Shown here one piece after another: positions 18,933 to 28,200 of a stretch of DNA of 64,000 nucleotides (its first letter is position 1; each line of letters opens with the position of its first letter). The DNA comes from Pseudomonadota bacterium (GTDB lineage: Bacteria > Pseudomonadota > Gammaproteobacteria > Burkholderiales > Burkholderiaceae_F). The DNA lies in NCBI GenBank assembly GCA_021842465.1, contig JAKBZN010000004.1, forward strand, positions 35,249 through 99,248, read 5' to 3'. Position numbers and translations under genes: made by a program. The notes beneath the pieces are model-generated. The model was given only the letters and a program-made list of their open reading frames with translations, searched no databases and had not been told where the DNA came from.

Positions 18933-20011
18933 TCGGATTGCCCGGCGTGCAGGGCACCTTGGACGAACCGGTCGTCGTCGACGGCGCGCAGATCGCGCGC
19001 GCAGTCGATGCCTTGCTGCACGGCGGCCTGGTCGCGTTCCCGACCGAAACGGTCTACGGCTTGGGCGCCGATGCCGCCCAAGCCGATGCCGTGGCCCGGA
19101 TCTTCGACGTCAAGGGCCGACCCCGCGGCCATCCTTTGATCATCCACGTCGCCGGCATCGCCGCGGCCCAGTCTTGGGCGCGCGAGGTTCCGCCGCATGC
19201 GCGTGCGCTCATGGAGCGGTTTTGGCCCGGTCCCCTCACGCTGATCCTGCCGCGCTCCGCGCGGGCTTCGGATGCGGTCACGGGGGGGCAGGACAGCGTC
19301 GGCCTGCGGGTGCCCGCGAACCCCTGGGCCTTGGCGCTGATCCACGGCCTGTGCGCGGGCAGGAACGATCCGGCGGCGGCGATCGCCGCGCCCAGCGCCA
19401 ACCGCTTCGGCCGGATCAGTCCCACCCGGGCCGCGCACGTTCGCGCCGACCTCGGCGAAAAGCCCGCGGGCGCCGTCGACGTCATTCTCGATGGCGGCGC
19501 CAGCACCGTCGGCATCGAATCGACGATCGTCGATTGCACGGGCGCTGCGCTGCGCGTGCTGCGCCCCGGGTTCATCCGGCCCGACGAAATCGCCGCCGCC
19601 GTCGCGTCGACCGGCGTCGCGGTCGCCGTGGCCGCCGATGACGAGGAGGCACCCCGCGCCTCCGGCCGCCTGAAAGGCCATTACGCCCCGCGCAAGCCGC
19701 TCGAACTCGTCGCCCCGGCCGATCTCGGCACCCGCATTGCCGCGCTGCGCCCGGCCCGCCTCGCCGTGCTGGGGCCCGCAGCGGCCATTGCCGGCGCCGA
19801 CTCCGCGTTCGCGTCGGACCTGGCTTGGCGCGGGGCGGCACCGGACGATGCCGATGCCTATGCGCGCGCGTTGTACGACCATCTCCGGGCGATGGACGCC
19901 AGCGGTGCCGACCGCCTGCTCGTCGCCGTGCCGCCCGCCGGCGCGCAATGGGATGCGATCCATGATCGGTTGCGCCGCGCGCAAGCCGGCAGCGACGCGG
20001 GCGCGGACTGA
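18929..20011 (+). CDS. tsaC: L-threonylcarbamoyladenylate synthase (Sua5/TsaC2 type)
   Basis: This enzyme makes threonylcarbamoyl-AMP, the donor for tRNA t6A37. The 360-residue product has the YrdC fold with VAFPTETVYGLGADA (about residues 33-47), KGRPRGHPLIIH, PSANRFGRISPT and GIESTIVDC. A linker SGRLKGHYAPRKP leads to a C-terminal Sua5 domain, so it is the long Sua5-like form. The TTG start forms a TTGA overlap with the purK stop and is the best available start. Together with TcdA elsewhere in this window, it covers the first and last steps of ct6A formation. Confidence 0.93.
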   Translation: MIGLPGVQGTLDEPVVVDGAQIARAVDALLHGGLVAFPTETVYGLGADAAQADAVARIFDVKGRPRGHPLIIHVAGIAAAQSWAREVPPHARALMERFWPGPLTLILPRSARASDAVTGGQDSVGLRVPANPWALALIHGLCAGRNDPAAAIAAPSANRFGRISPTRAAHVRADLGEKPAGAVDVILDGGASTVGIESTIVDCTGAALRVLRPGFIRPDEIAAAVASTGVAVAVAADDEEAPRASGRLKGHYAPRKPLELVAPADLGTRIAALRPARLAVLGPAAAIAGADSAFASDLAWRGAAPDDADAYARALYDHLRAMDASGADRLLVAVPPAGAQWDAIHDRLRRAQAGSDAGAD

Positions 20012-20028
20012 CCGGGAGGCCGCGCGAT

Positions 20029-20613
20029 TCAGATCGGCGTGCGGGTCAGCGCGTTGCGCAGCGCCAGACCGCCGAGGATCACGAAGAGCAGACAGGCGAC
20101 GGCATGCACGGCCTTCGCGGGCAGCCGGTCCGCGAACCGATGCCCGAGGTAAACGACCGGCACGTTGGCGAGCAGCATGCCGAGGGTCGTTCCCCCGACG
20201 ACGGCAAGCAGGGCATGGAAGCGCGCTGCGAGGGCGATCGTCGCAACCTGCGTCTTGTCCCCCATTTCGGCGAGAAAGAATGCGATGGCGGTCGTGCCGA
20301 AGATGCCGAAGCCGTTCCTGGGCATCGCGACCTCATCTTCCTCGAGCCGGTCCGGCACGAGAATCCACCCGGCCATGAAGAGGAAGGACGCGACGATGGC
20401 CCAATTCAGGACGGCCGGGTTCAATACCCGGGACAGCCAGAGGCCGATCGCCCCCGCTCCCGTGTGATTGGCGAGGGTTGCCGCGAACACGCCCAGGATG
20501 ACCGGAATCGGCTTGCGGTAGCGCGCCGCCAGGATCAGCGAAAGCAGTTGGGTCTTGTCGCCGATTTCTGCCAGGGCGACGACGCTGGTCGAGACAAGAA
20601 ATGCCTGCAACAA
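20029..20613 (-). CDS. UPF0016/GDT1 family cation (probably Mn2+) exporter
   Basis: UPF0016 (TMEM165/Gdt1, bacterial MneA) proteins are inner-membrane cation/proton antiporters, and characterised bacterial members export manganese. The 194-residue product has two repeats of three helices, each with the hallmark ExGDKT: LAEIGDKTQLLSLILAARY near residue 15 and LAEMGDKTQVATIALAARF near 120. The start is set at TTG 20613 because a strong GGAGG lies six bases upstream; the longer frame would place that site inside the coding sequence. It follows the yqjDEK genes on the same strand. No yybP-ykoY riboswitch is apparent. Confidence 0.85.
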   Translation of the reverse strand: MLQAFLVSTSVVALAEIGDKTQLLSLILAARYRKPIPVILGVFAATLANHTGAGAIGLWLSRVLNPAVLNWAIVASFLFMAGWILVPDRLEEDEVAMPRNGFGIFGTTAIAFFLAEMGDKTQVATIALAARFHALLAVVGGTTLGMLLANVPVVYLGHRFADRLPAKAVHAVACLLFVILGGLALRNALTRTPI

Positions 20614-20662
20614 GAAATTCCTCCGAGGCGCCAACGAAGCCGATGAACGGGCCGCATCGGAG

Positions 20663-20896
20663 TCATTGCTCGCGGCGTCGTGCGTGGCGCCAGCCTTTGA
20701 TCAGGACCTTGGCCACTCCGGTCAGCAATGCGCCGCGCATCGTGTGCCGGGACAGTTGATGAATCGCGAAGTCCAGCATCGCCCGCTCCGGATGCGCCTC
20801 CAAGCGGTCGAGCCGCGTTTCGATATTGGCGCGTTGCAGCCGGGCCGAGAGAGCCAGCACCTCGCGACGCCGTTCCAGCAGTTCAAGCTTGTTCAT
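20663..20896 (-). CDS. yqjK: YqjK-like small protein
   Basis: This small basic protein of 77 residues begins MNKLELLERRREVLALSARLQ and is rich in Arg and Leu, compatible with one amphipathic helix and a short hydrophobic patch. Recognition rests mainly on synteny: it is third in a yqjD-yqjE-yqjK order like that of E. coli. The ATG overlaps the end of the yqjE gene by 14 bases. Function is unknown; in E. coli the cluster is associated with membrane-bound ribosome or stress roles through YqjD. Confidence 0.65.
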   Translation of the reverse strand: MNKLELLERRREVLALSARLQRANIETRLDRLEAHPERAMLDFAIHQLSRHTMRGALLTGVAKVLIKGWRHARRREQ

Positions 20897-21281
20897 CACG
20901 GTGCTTCTTGTCCAGCGCCTGCTCGTCGTCCTTGAGAATGGCGAGCGTCGTGTGCAGAAACGGCTTGCGCGCTCCGGTATCCGATCGCAGCCACCACAAC
21001 GCCCCGGCGCCGCAAAGCAGGAAGGAAAGGGAAAAGAATCCCAGGAGGAACCGGCGCAGGTCCGCCGGCACCACCAGCACGACCCAGACCGCCCCCAGCA
21101 GCAGACCCAGCAGCAGGAGGTTCAGCGCCATCCCGGCGATCAGCAGGTCGCGGACCGCGCGGGTGCCCGATTCCTGGACCTCGACCGCGAGGAGTTCCAT
21201 CCGGGTCCGTATCGCCCGGATGGAGGTTGCCGCAAGGCCCCGCGCACGGCCCACCAGCCTGCCCGCCGGATCACCCGCCAT
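20883..21281 (-). CDS. yqjE: YqjE-like phage-holin-family membrane protein
   Basis: This 132-residue protein belongs to the 'phage holin family' (superfamily III holin-like, YqjE) of membrane proteins, despite there being no phage context. It has a cytoplasmic helix with RTRMELLAVEVQE (about residues 25-37), two strongly hydrophobic segments (about 43-72 and 78-97), and a tail FLHTTLAILKDDEQALDK matching the family's C-terminal 'EL.KD...L' motif. It sits between yqjD and yqjK homologues. The true role is unknown. Confidence 0.8.
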   Translation of the reverse strand: MAGDPAGRLVGRARGLAATSIRAIRTRMELLAVEVQESGTRAVRDLLIAGMALNLLLLGLLLGAVWVVLVVPADLRRFLLGFFSLSFLLCGAGALWWLRSDTGARKPFLHTTLAILKDDEQALDKKHRDEQA

Positions 21282-21291
21282 CGCGGGCGCT

Positions 21292-21618
21292 CTAGCGGCG
21301 GCCGATCAGATAGCCGAGCAGGCCGCCGATCACCGCGCTGACCCCGACCGCCTGCCATGGGTTCTGGTGAACGTATTCGTCCGTTGCACTGGCCGCCGCC
21401 TTCGCGTTGCCGACGGCGCTGGCCTGGAATTCGTTCAGCCGCCCTCGCGCCTGGTTCAGCGATTCCTGCACGCGGGTTTTCATTTCCTTGATCTTGACGT
21501 CCCCGTCGCTGCCCAGTGCTGCAAGCAGTTCCTCGGCATCCGCGACGACATTGCGGAAGTCCTGCGCAAGGGCTTCGGCGGCTTTCGCCGAACCTTGTGT
21601 GCCGGCATCGATGGCCAT
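21292..21618 (-). CDS. yqjD: DUF883 family protein (YqjD/ElaB-like)
   Basis: YqjD and ElaB are C-tail-anchored inner-membrane proteins that bind stationary-phase ribosomes in E. coli. The 108-residue product has a long charged helix (about residues 10-75), then DEYVHQNPWQAVGVSAVIGGLLGYLIGRR, the DUF883 signature in which VHxNPW precedes a single glycine-rich membrane helix. The ATG at 21618 is preferred because GGAG lies seven bases before it; the frame extends 30 codons further upstream. It is the first gene of the minus-strand yqjD-yqjE-yqjK-UPF0016 run. Confidence 0.85.
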   Translation of the reverse strand: MAIDAGTQGSAKAAEALAQDFRNVVADAEELLAALGSDGDVKIKEMKTRVQESLNQARGRLNEFQASAVGNAKAAASATDEYVHQNPWQAVGVSAVIGGLLGYLIGRR

Positions 21619-21834
21619 GGTGATCTCCATTTGTTCCAGTTCAACCGCTGTTCCGCACCAGGGAACGTCGTCCCGCGAAGATCGTACCGTCGCAGCGGGA
21701 GGCGCCATCCCGAGACTGCCCGCTCAAAAGATACTTCCTGCGGTGGGTGGGCGCAAGGTCCGGTCGTCAAACCTTCGATTCGGACGCGGCGGATCCCCGC
21801 CGCGCCCAATCGACGTACGGGATCGCCGCCCTGC

Positions 21835-21840
21835 TACAGT
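21835..21840 (+). promoter_or_regulatory. -10-like element (TACAGT) five bases before uup
   Basis: TACAGT matches the sigma70 -10 at four of six positions and ends five bases before the uup ATG; no Shine-Dalgarno sequence is seen. As for tonB, this position implies a leaderless or nearly leaderless message. Confidence 0.3.
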
Positions 21841-21845
21841 ACGGC

Positions 21846-23711
21846 ATGACCCTGCTGACCCTGCTGGAGGGCGAACTCGCCTTCGGCATGACTCCCTTGC
21901 TGGACCGCGCGCACTTTGCCTTGCAGGAGGGCGAGCGGGTCGGACTGATCGGCCGCAACGGCACCGGCAAGTCCTCCCTTCTGGCGGCGTTCGATGGCCG
22001 CATTGCCCTCGATGACGGCGAGGTGCGCCGGCGCGAAGGCTTGCGCGTGGTGTACGTCGAGCAGGAGCCCGTGCTGCCCGAGGCACCGACGTTCCTGGAA
22101 GCCCTGGCGCAGCGCGCCGGCTGGGATGCCATGCAGGACGAACGCGAAGGGTGGCGATTGCGCGCGCGCCTGACCGAGGCGCTGCATCGGTTCGGCCTCG
22201 ACGAAAACGCCGATCCGGCGCGAGCCTCGGGCGGCGAACGCAAGCGTGCCGCGCTGGCGCTGGCCTTCGCGCTCGAACCCGAGTTGCTGATGCTCGACGA
22301 GCCGACCAACCATCTGGACGTGGGCGCGATCGAGCAGCTCGAAGACTTTCTCATCGAAGAACAGCGGGCAAGCCGAGCGGCCATCGTCATCACCCATGAC
22401 CGGCGCTTCCTCGATCGCGTCGCCACGCGCATCGTCGAACTCGATCGCGGCCAGCTGCGTTCGTTTCCGGGAAACTTCTCCGCCTATGAGGAACGCAAGG
22501 CCGAACAACTTGCGGCCGAAGACGTCGCGCGGCGCAAGTTCGACCGATTCTGGGCGCAGGAAGAAGTGTGGATCCGCAAAGGCGTCGAGGCTCGCCGCAC
22601 GCGCAACGAGGGCCGTGTGCGGCGTCTGGAACATCTGCGAGCCGAACGTAGTGAGCGGCGCGAGCGGTTGGGCTCGGTGCGCCTGCAGATCGATGCCGGC
22701 AACCGTTCGGGCAAGCTGGTGGCCGAGCTGGAACGGGCCGGCAAGGATTTCGACGGCCGACGGATCGTCGACGACCTGACCCTGCGCGTACTGCGCGGCG
22801 ACCGCCTGGCGCTCGTCGGCCCCAACGGCGCCGGCAAGAGCACCTTGATCCAGATGCTGCTGGGAAGACTGCCGCCCGACCGCGGCTCGGTGCGCCTTGG
22901 CACCCAGCTGGAGATCGCCTATTTCGATCAGCTGCGCGAGCAACTCGATCCCGAACGCACGGTGGTCGAGACCATTTCGCCGGGATCGGAGTGGATCGAG
23001 ATCGGCGCCACGCGCAAGCACGTCATGAGTTACCTGGGCGACTTCCTGTTCTCGCCGCGCCGCGCCGATGCGCCGGTCCGAACGCTCTCCGGCGGGGAGC
23101 GCAATCGCCTGCTGCTGGCGCGCCTGTTCGCGCGGCCCGCCAATCTGCTGGTGCTCGACGAGCCCACCAACGATCTGGACATGGAATCGCTGGAGTTGCT
23201 CGAGTCCACCCTGGCGGACTATCCCGGGACGCTGCTGTTCGTATCCCACGATCGCGCGTTCGTGGACAACGTCGCCACCCAGACCCTGGTGGCGATCGGC
23301 GACGGCACCTGGCGGGAATTCCCCGGCGGATATTCGGATGCCGCCGCGCAAGGGGCGTTCCGCCAGTCCGTGACGCCCGACGCCGGTGCCGCGCGTGCCC
23401 CGGGCCGGCCGACCAAGCCCGCGCGGCCGGCCCGGCGGGAGCCGCAGGAAAAGCTGAGCTTCAAGGAGCAGCGGGAACTGGAGGCGGCGCCGGGCAAGAT
23501 CGAAGCCCTGGAAGCGGAACTGGCCCAGATCCACGCGCGCAGCGCCGACCCGGAATACTATCGGGCCGGTGCCGAACAGATGCGCGCCGACCGCGAACGC
23601 TGCGAGCAGATCGACCGCGAACTCGCGCAGTGGTTCGAGCGCTGGTCCGACCTGGAGGCCCGCGCGCAGCGCGCGGCCACCGCCGGTTCCGACGCCGGAA
23701 CCGGTGCTTGA
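21846..23711 (+). CDS. uup: ABC-F ATPase, Uup type
   Basis: Uup is a soluble ABC-F protein acting on ribosomes or branched DNA intermediates; it has no membrane domain. The 621-residue product has two ABC modules. Walker A sequences are GLIGRNGTGKSS near residue 34 and ALVGPNGAGKST near 322. Signature motifs are ASGGERKRAALA near 128 and LSGGERNRLLLA near 415. Between them is a long linker (EERKAEQLAAEDVARRKF onward). The C-terminal about 80 residues form a charged coiled coil, the DNA/ribosome-binding tail that separates Uup from EttA. The ATG is chosen as the first codon of the canonical N-terminus. Confidence 0.93.
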   Translation: MTLLTLLEGELAFGMTPLLDRAHFALQEGERVGLIGRNGTGKSSLLAAFDGRIALDDGEVRRREGLRVVYVEQEPVLPEAPTFLEALAQRAGWDAMQDEREGWRLRARLTEALHRFGLDENADPARASGGERKRAALALAFALEPELLMLDEPTNHLDVGAIEQLEDFLIEEQRASRAAIVITHDRRFLDRVATRIVELDRGQLRSFPGNFSAYEERKAEQLAAEDVARRKFDRFWAQEEVWIRKGVEARRTRNEGRVRRLEHLRAERSERRERLGSVRLQIDAGNRSGKLVAELERAGKDFDGRRIVDDLTLRVLRGDRLALVGPNGAGKSTLIQMLLGRLPPDRGSVRLGTQLEIAYFDQLREQLDPERTVVETISPGSEWIEIGATRKHVMSYLGDFLFSPRRADAPVRTLSGGERNRLLLARLFARPANLLVLDEPTNDLDMESLELLESTLADYPGTLLFVSHDRAFVDNVATQTLVAIGDGTWREFPGGYSDAAAQGAFRQSVTPDAGAARAPGRPTKPARPARREPQEKLSFKEQRELEAAPGKIEALEAELAQIHARSADPEYYRAGAEQMRADRERCEQIDRELAQWFERWSDLEARAQRAATAGSDAGTGA

Positions 23712-23725
23712 CCCGGCGAGGATCT

Positions 23726-23771
23726 GGCGGGGCGACGCAGGCCAAACGGCGCATCGTTGCGCCGCCCCGTC
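23726..23771. terminator. Hairpin between convergent uup and TusE-like genes
   Basis: Thirteen-base arms (23726-23738 and 23759-23771) pair with two mismatches. Nested between them is a competing perfect 6-bp hairpin with a TCGT loop (23748-23763). It lies midway between convergent stops and may terminate both. There is no T-run. Confidence 0.35.
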
Positions 23772-23783
23772 ACTACCAGACGA

Positions 23784-24155
23784 TCAGGAAACGCTGCCGA
23801 AGCTCGGGTCCGTCGCAAGATACGGGGCCTTGAGGCCGGCCAGGCGACAGCCCTGCGCGATGGGACCGCCGGGGAAGATCCGGTACAGCATCCGGATCCC
23901 GCCGTCGGCGTGGAACTGCTCGTCGAGCGCGTCGTGCAGTTCGCGCATGTTGACGATGGACTGATCCTCGTGCCGGGCGAAATAGGATTGCAGGCTCCGG
24001 ATCGCTTTCCAGTGGTCGTCGGTGAGCGCCAGTCCTTCGGCGCTGGCCAGTGCCTCCGCCTGGCTGGGCGACCAGTCGAACGGCGCATGCGGGAACGCCG
24101 CGGCGATATCGCGATCCCGGGTTGCGCCCATGATCTCTGCAGTGGTGGGCATCAT
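23784..24155 (-). CDS. TusE/DsrC/DsvC family protein lacking the penultimate cysteine
   Basis: DsrC/TusE proteins carry persulfide sulfur on a C-terminal Cys for tRNA thiolation or dissimilatory sulfur metabolism. The 123-residue product has the family core: DDHWKAIRSLQSYF, DALDEQFHADGGIRMLYRIFPGGPIAQGCRLAGL. The upstream Cys (QGC) is present. The usual C-terminal Cys, 11 residues later, is replaced by Ala, and the protein continues another ten residues to end SFGSVS. It is therefore unlikely to be a normal sulfur relay protein. AAGGAGG lies seven bases before the chosen ATG. TusA is encoded elsewhere in this window (45.5 kb). Confidence 0.8.
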   Translation of the reverse strand: MMPTTAEIMGATRDRDIAAAFPHAPFDWSPSQAEALASAEGLALTDDHWKAIRSLQSYFARHEDQSIVNMRELHDALDEQFHADGGIRMLYRIFPGGPIAQGCRLAGLKAPYLATDPSFGSVS

Positions 24156-24238
24156 GTTCAATCCTCCTTCGGTCGGGCGGGACGAAGCATGCTTCGGCAG
24201 GTATAGGCCGCACCGCCTGTGCCGTCAAGATGCCGGGA

Positions 24239-24628
24239 TCAAGACCATGGTGGCACCGCCGGATTTCCGCGGTGCTTCGGCGCGCCGGCGCCCTGCTGGG
24301 GATGGAAATCGCCTTGTCGGAAAGCGTGCCGGAGGCGCATCGCGTCGATCCGGATTTGCCGGGAAATGTTTTGCGGGAACCGTGGATTCAATTCCCCCAA
24401 GGCCATGGCCACCAGTACCGCGACGAGGATCGCTTGCAGCACGAACAAAACGGTAATGCCGCACAACTCCACGGCAACCCGGAACGGTCGCCCGGACCGG
24501 AGCAGTCTCGTCCAACGGACATAAATCCGGAATGCCGGCTTGCGCAATGCCGCGATTTCGCCGATCCCAAGAAACAGCGACAGCACGATTCCGGCCATCA
24601 CGGCGACGTACAGTTCCGGTTGTCCCAT
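24239..24628 (-). CDS. Small hypothetical membrane protein
   Basis: This 129-residue open frame is not recognised. It has two clear hydrophobic helices, about residues 4-23 (YVAVMAGIVLSLFLGIGE) and 48-72 (VAVELCGITVLFVLQAILVAVL), joined by a basic loop with RKPAFRIYVRWTRLLRSGR. The tail is basic and carries no known motif. The ATG is chosen so that the first helix is N-terminal; a weak GGTGGG precedes it. The amphipathic pattern of the membrane segments favours a real gene over a chance frame, but there is no family evidence. Confidence 0.5.
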   Translation of the reverse strand: MGQPELYVAVMAGIVLSLFLGIGEIAALRKPAFRIYVRWTRLLRSGRPFRVAVELCGITVLFVLQAILVAVLVAMALGELNPRFPQNISRQIRIDAMRLRHAFRQGDFHPQQGAGAPKHRGNPAVPPWS

Positions 24629-24825
24629 TGCGCCCACCCGCCATGGTTTTGGTTCAGGACTCCCTACCAGACCCGCCTGCCGCGACGGTAGTCGCCTCCC
24701 GGCGCCGGTGTCAACGACCATCGACCGCGCACCGGCCGATCAGAAGCTTCGCCCGCTTCTTCGAAAATCCTTGCAAAAGGAATAGCATGTCGATGCGGAC
24801 TCCCGGTGATGCGGCATGCCCGGCG

Positions 24826-24842
24826 GATGCGAGTGTCGCATC
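24826..24842 (+). other. Small perfect hairpin in the phhB leader
   Basis: GATGCGA-GTG-TCGCATC forms a 7-bp stem with a 3-base loop, ending 24 bases before the phhB ATG. It could affect ribosome access or mRNA stability. The rest of the 240-base gap upstream shows nothing recognisable. Confidence 0.3.
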
Positions 24843-24866
24843 GGACCACAGGAACGAGGTGCTGCG

Positions 24867-25205
24867 ATGAGCGAACTGAACGAACGCAAATGCAAGCCCT
24901 GCGAGGGCGGGGTTGTGCCGCTCGATCGCGACGCGGCCAAGGCGCTGGCCGGCGGCCTTGCGCCCGGATGGGTCGTCGCGGAGGACGGGCTTTCCCTGCG
25001 GCGAGAATTCCGTTTCCGGGACTTCTACCGCACGATGAGCTTCGTCAACGCCCTCGCGCACATCGCCAACATCGAGGACCATCATCCGGACCTGGAGGTG
25101 GGCTACAACTACTGCCGCGTGCAGTACACCACGCACGCCATCAAGGGCCTGTCCGAGAACGACTTCATCTGCGCGGCGAAGATCGATCTTATCCCGCTGG
25201 GCTGA
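24867..25205 (+). CDS. phhB: Pterin-4a-carbinolamine dehydratase
   Basis: PhhB dehydrates 4a-hydroxytetrahydropterin, recycling the cofactor of phenylalanine hydroxylase. The 112-residue product has the family motif: FRFRDFYRTMSFVNALAHIANIEDHHPDLEVGYNYCRVQYTTHAIKGLSEND, in which the HHPD-type histidines and the second His form the active site. GAGG lies eight bases before the ATG. No phhA is nearby, so a role in another pterin pathway is possible. Confidence 0.92.
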   Translation: MSELNERKCKPCEGGVVPLDRDAAKALAGGLAPGWVVAEDGLSLRREFRFRDFYRTMSFVNALAHIANIEDHHPDLEVGYNYCRVQYTTHAIKGLSENDFICAAKIDLIPLG

Positions 25206-25218
25206 ACGGGCGCGTCGG

Positions 25219-25254
25219 GGCGGGTTCATCCAAGGCGACCCGCCACGGATATTT
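25219..25254. terminator. Hairpin with short T-run after phhB
   Basis: GGCGGGT (25219-25225) pairs with ACCCGCC (25238-25244) across a 12-base loop, followed shortly by ATATTTTG. It sits between phhB and the convergent GGDEF/EAL gene. Confidence 0.45.
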
Positions 25255-25286
25255 TGTCCCCTTCAAACGGGAAGCGTTTGCCATCG

Positions 25287-28200
25287 TCATTCCGATCCCT
25301 CCTGGGCCCGGATGAGTTCATGAAGCGCATGCAGCAGGTTCCGGCTGTTGCCGCCCCGATCGATGTCGGCATGACAGTCCGCGTGCGCTTGCGCCAAGGG
25401 ACTGTCCGCAAGCCCGTGTTGCTCAAAAAATGCGGTCAGCGGACAAGTATGCACATCCGTGTGACTCCCGGGGTGTCGGTGAATCGCCAGCCAATGATGG
25501 GTCAGGGCGCCCAGCGCGGTGTATGGGCCGGGTTTCCGCACCGGGGCCGTGCGTGCCGCCCATGCCGGAACATCCTCGGCCGGCATTGGGCGGGCTAGGC
25601 CGAAACCCTGTCCCAACGGCGCGCCGAGCACCTGCGCCACATCGATCAGGTCGGGCGTTTCCAGCCCCTCTATGACCACATCCAGATCCAGATCCCGTCC
25701 CATCTGCAGCAGCGACGCCACCAGAGGCAGCGCGCGCAGCGGGTCGCGGCGCATGCCCAGTACCATCCCTTGATCGATCTTGAGCACGTTGACGGGAAGC
25801 TGTCGCAATAGTTGCAAGCTGCTGTGCCCGGACCCCAGATCATCGATTGCCAGATTGACTCCCAGGTCACGCAGACGGACGGCTGCTTCTTGCCGGGATG
25901 GTTCGAGCAGGGTCTCGGTTTCCAACAACTCCAGGGTAAGGCGTTCCGGCGCGATGTCGGTTTCCCGGAGCAGTTGCCCGATGCGCTGCGGCAGCGTCTC
26001 GGCATCGAGCAGCGACGGCGATAGATTGATCGCCAGACCCGGCGTGAGCCCCACTTCCCCCCATCTGCGCAGCGCCCCCAGACTTTGCCGCAGGCCGCTT
26101 TCGAACAGCATTCCGAGTTCGGCTTCGCCCAGCAGCGGGAGAAATCCGCTGGGGTTGACGATCTCCCCGCCGGGGGCGATCAGGCGCGCCAGAGCCTCGA
26201 CTTTGCGCAGATGCCCGGTGCGAAGATCCACGATCGGTTGCATCCACATCTGCAATCCGCCGGACAAGATCGCGGCCCGCCGCTGCTGCGCCTGATGCAG
26301 TGGCAGCGCCATCCGGGCACCAAATTGTCGCCGCCCGGCCAGCATCTGCCAGCGCGATTGCAACCCACGGAGCAATGCCTGCGACCAAGGCGCATCGAAC
26401 TGGTTGGGATAGGCGCCGAAGAGATGAAGAACGGCCCACGGCCGCCCCGTGCCATCGCGCACCGGCACCGCAGCCACGCTGCGGGTTCCCAGGGCGGCGT
26501 GTTGCGCGCGCCAGGGCTGCAATTCCGGGTCGCGCCAGACGGCGCCGGACGCCTGGATGGTGCCGCTGCGCCAGGCGCGTGCGACGACCCCGCGGCCCAG
26601 CGGTGAGCGCTCGTCGAGAACCGGCAGCTCGGCATCCGGAAGCTGGAGCGCGGGCAACAGCGCTGGCGCCGCGTCGCCCTCCGTGACCTGCATCACGCCC
26701 TGTGCGTCGGGTTGCCACAACGCGACGGCCACCAATCCCGGCCGTCGCATCAGTGACGCGAGTTCGTTGCGCACAACCTGCGCCCAGGAAACTTCGGCGT
26801 TGGGAAGATCGGACAACAACGAGGAGGCGAGCAACACCTCGATGGTTTCGGTATGCGCCTGAACCTGCTCCCGGATGTCGTCACCCAGACGCACCTGCAA
26901 CGTCTGCAGAAGACGGTTGCGGACGTCATGGCGCAACACGGTTCGATCCCAGTGCTCCGCGATCCGGTACTGATAGTCGATGGTCATGGTCAGCAGCATG
27001 TCCGGGGTCACGCCAGACAGGGCGTGGACTTGACCGAGATGCGCGGCGACTTGGGCAATGGCCGACGGGGTGGTCCTGGGGTCGAGCAGAAAGCGTAGGT
27101 GCTGCGTCTGGCGGCTTCGAAGCCGGGAGAACTGCTCGGGTGTGAGCGTATCGAGAATGGCCCGCATCCCGGGATGTCCGGCCATGTCGGCGTACCATTC
27201 CGCGACGAACCGATCGGTGGTCGCCTCCCACTGCGCGCGGTAGCGCGAGAGCAATTCGGCAGCCGGCGCACCATAGGCATCCCAGGAGACGCAGTCCTGG
27301 GGCGCCAACGGCGAGACCAGCGCGGCATCGAGAGTCCACCATGTCGCGCGACCGACCTTGTTCGCCTTGGCCTGATACATCGCCGCGTCGGCCTTCCGCA
27401 GCAGGGCATCGAGGTTTTCCCCGTCATTCGGGTAAAGCGCCAGGCCGGCGGTCATGTCGACCATCGCTCGACGGGGTTTCCCGCCCTGCTCGCCGAGGTC
27501 GAATGGCGTTTCAACGGCCCGGTGCAAACGATCCATGAGGGTCTTCAGCTGCGCCGGGAGGAAGTCGGAGGCGAGATCCTTCAGGATGACAACGAATTCG
27601 TCGCCGCCTAGGCGCACCAGTATGTCGAAGTCGTTCAGCTGCGATTGCAGGCGCTGCGCGATTTGCCGCAGCAGATCGTCGCCCGCGTCGTGACCAAAGG
27701 CGTCATTGACCGGCTTGAAATCGTCGAGGTCGATCATGCCGACCGCCAGTAGCTTTCCGGATTTCGTGGCGCTGGCAATGGCCTGCGGCACATCCTGCTC
27801 CAGTGCGAACCGGTTGGGCAGGCCGGTAAGACTGTCGTGGCGCGCGCGGTACGCTTCGCTGCGCTGCTGCTCGACCAAGCGCTGCCGCAGGTCCAGTTCG
27901 TCGAGGCCGTGGCCGAGCAGGTCGGCCACGCGCTGGCAGAGTTCGATGGTTTGGTCATCGAAACTCTGACGCTCGGCCGCGACGAACGCCGTCACGGCCC
28001 AGACCACTCCTCCCCGGCGCACGGGGGCCGCCAGCAAGCTCGCCCAGCCGTGCGCGGCAAAGCCGTCATGCCAGGGACGCAGCCCGGCATCGGCGAGAAG
28101 GTCGTTGCACACCACGCTCCGTTGCGCATTCCACGCGCGCACGACGATCGATTGCTGCGGGCCGTCGTCGAGCCGGGGGGGAGACTGACGGACGTGCTCT

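Noticed and set aside
20883..21281. Phage holin, hinting at a prophage
   Set aside because: The protein is of the YqjE 'holin family' type within a yqjD-yqjE-yqjK operon; no other phage gene is present.
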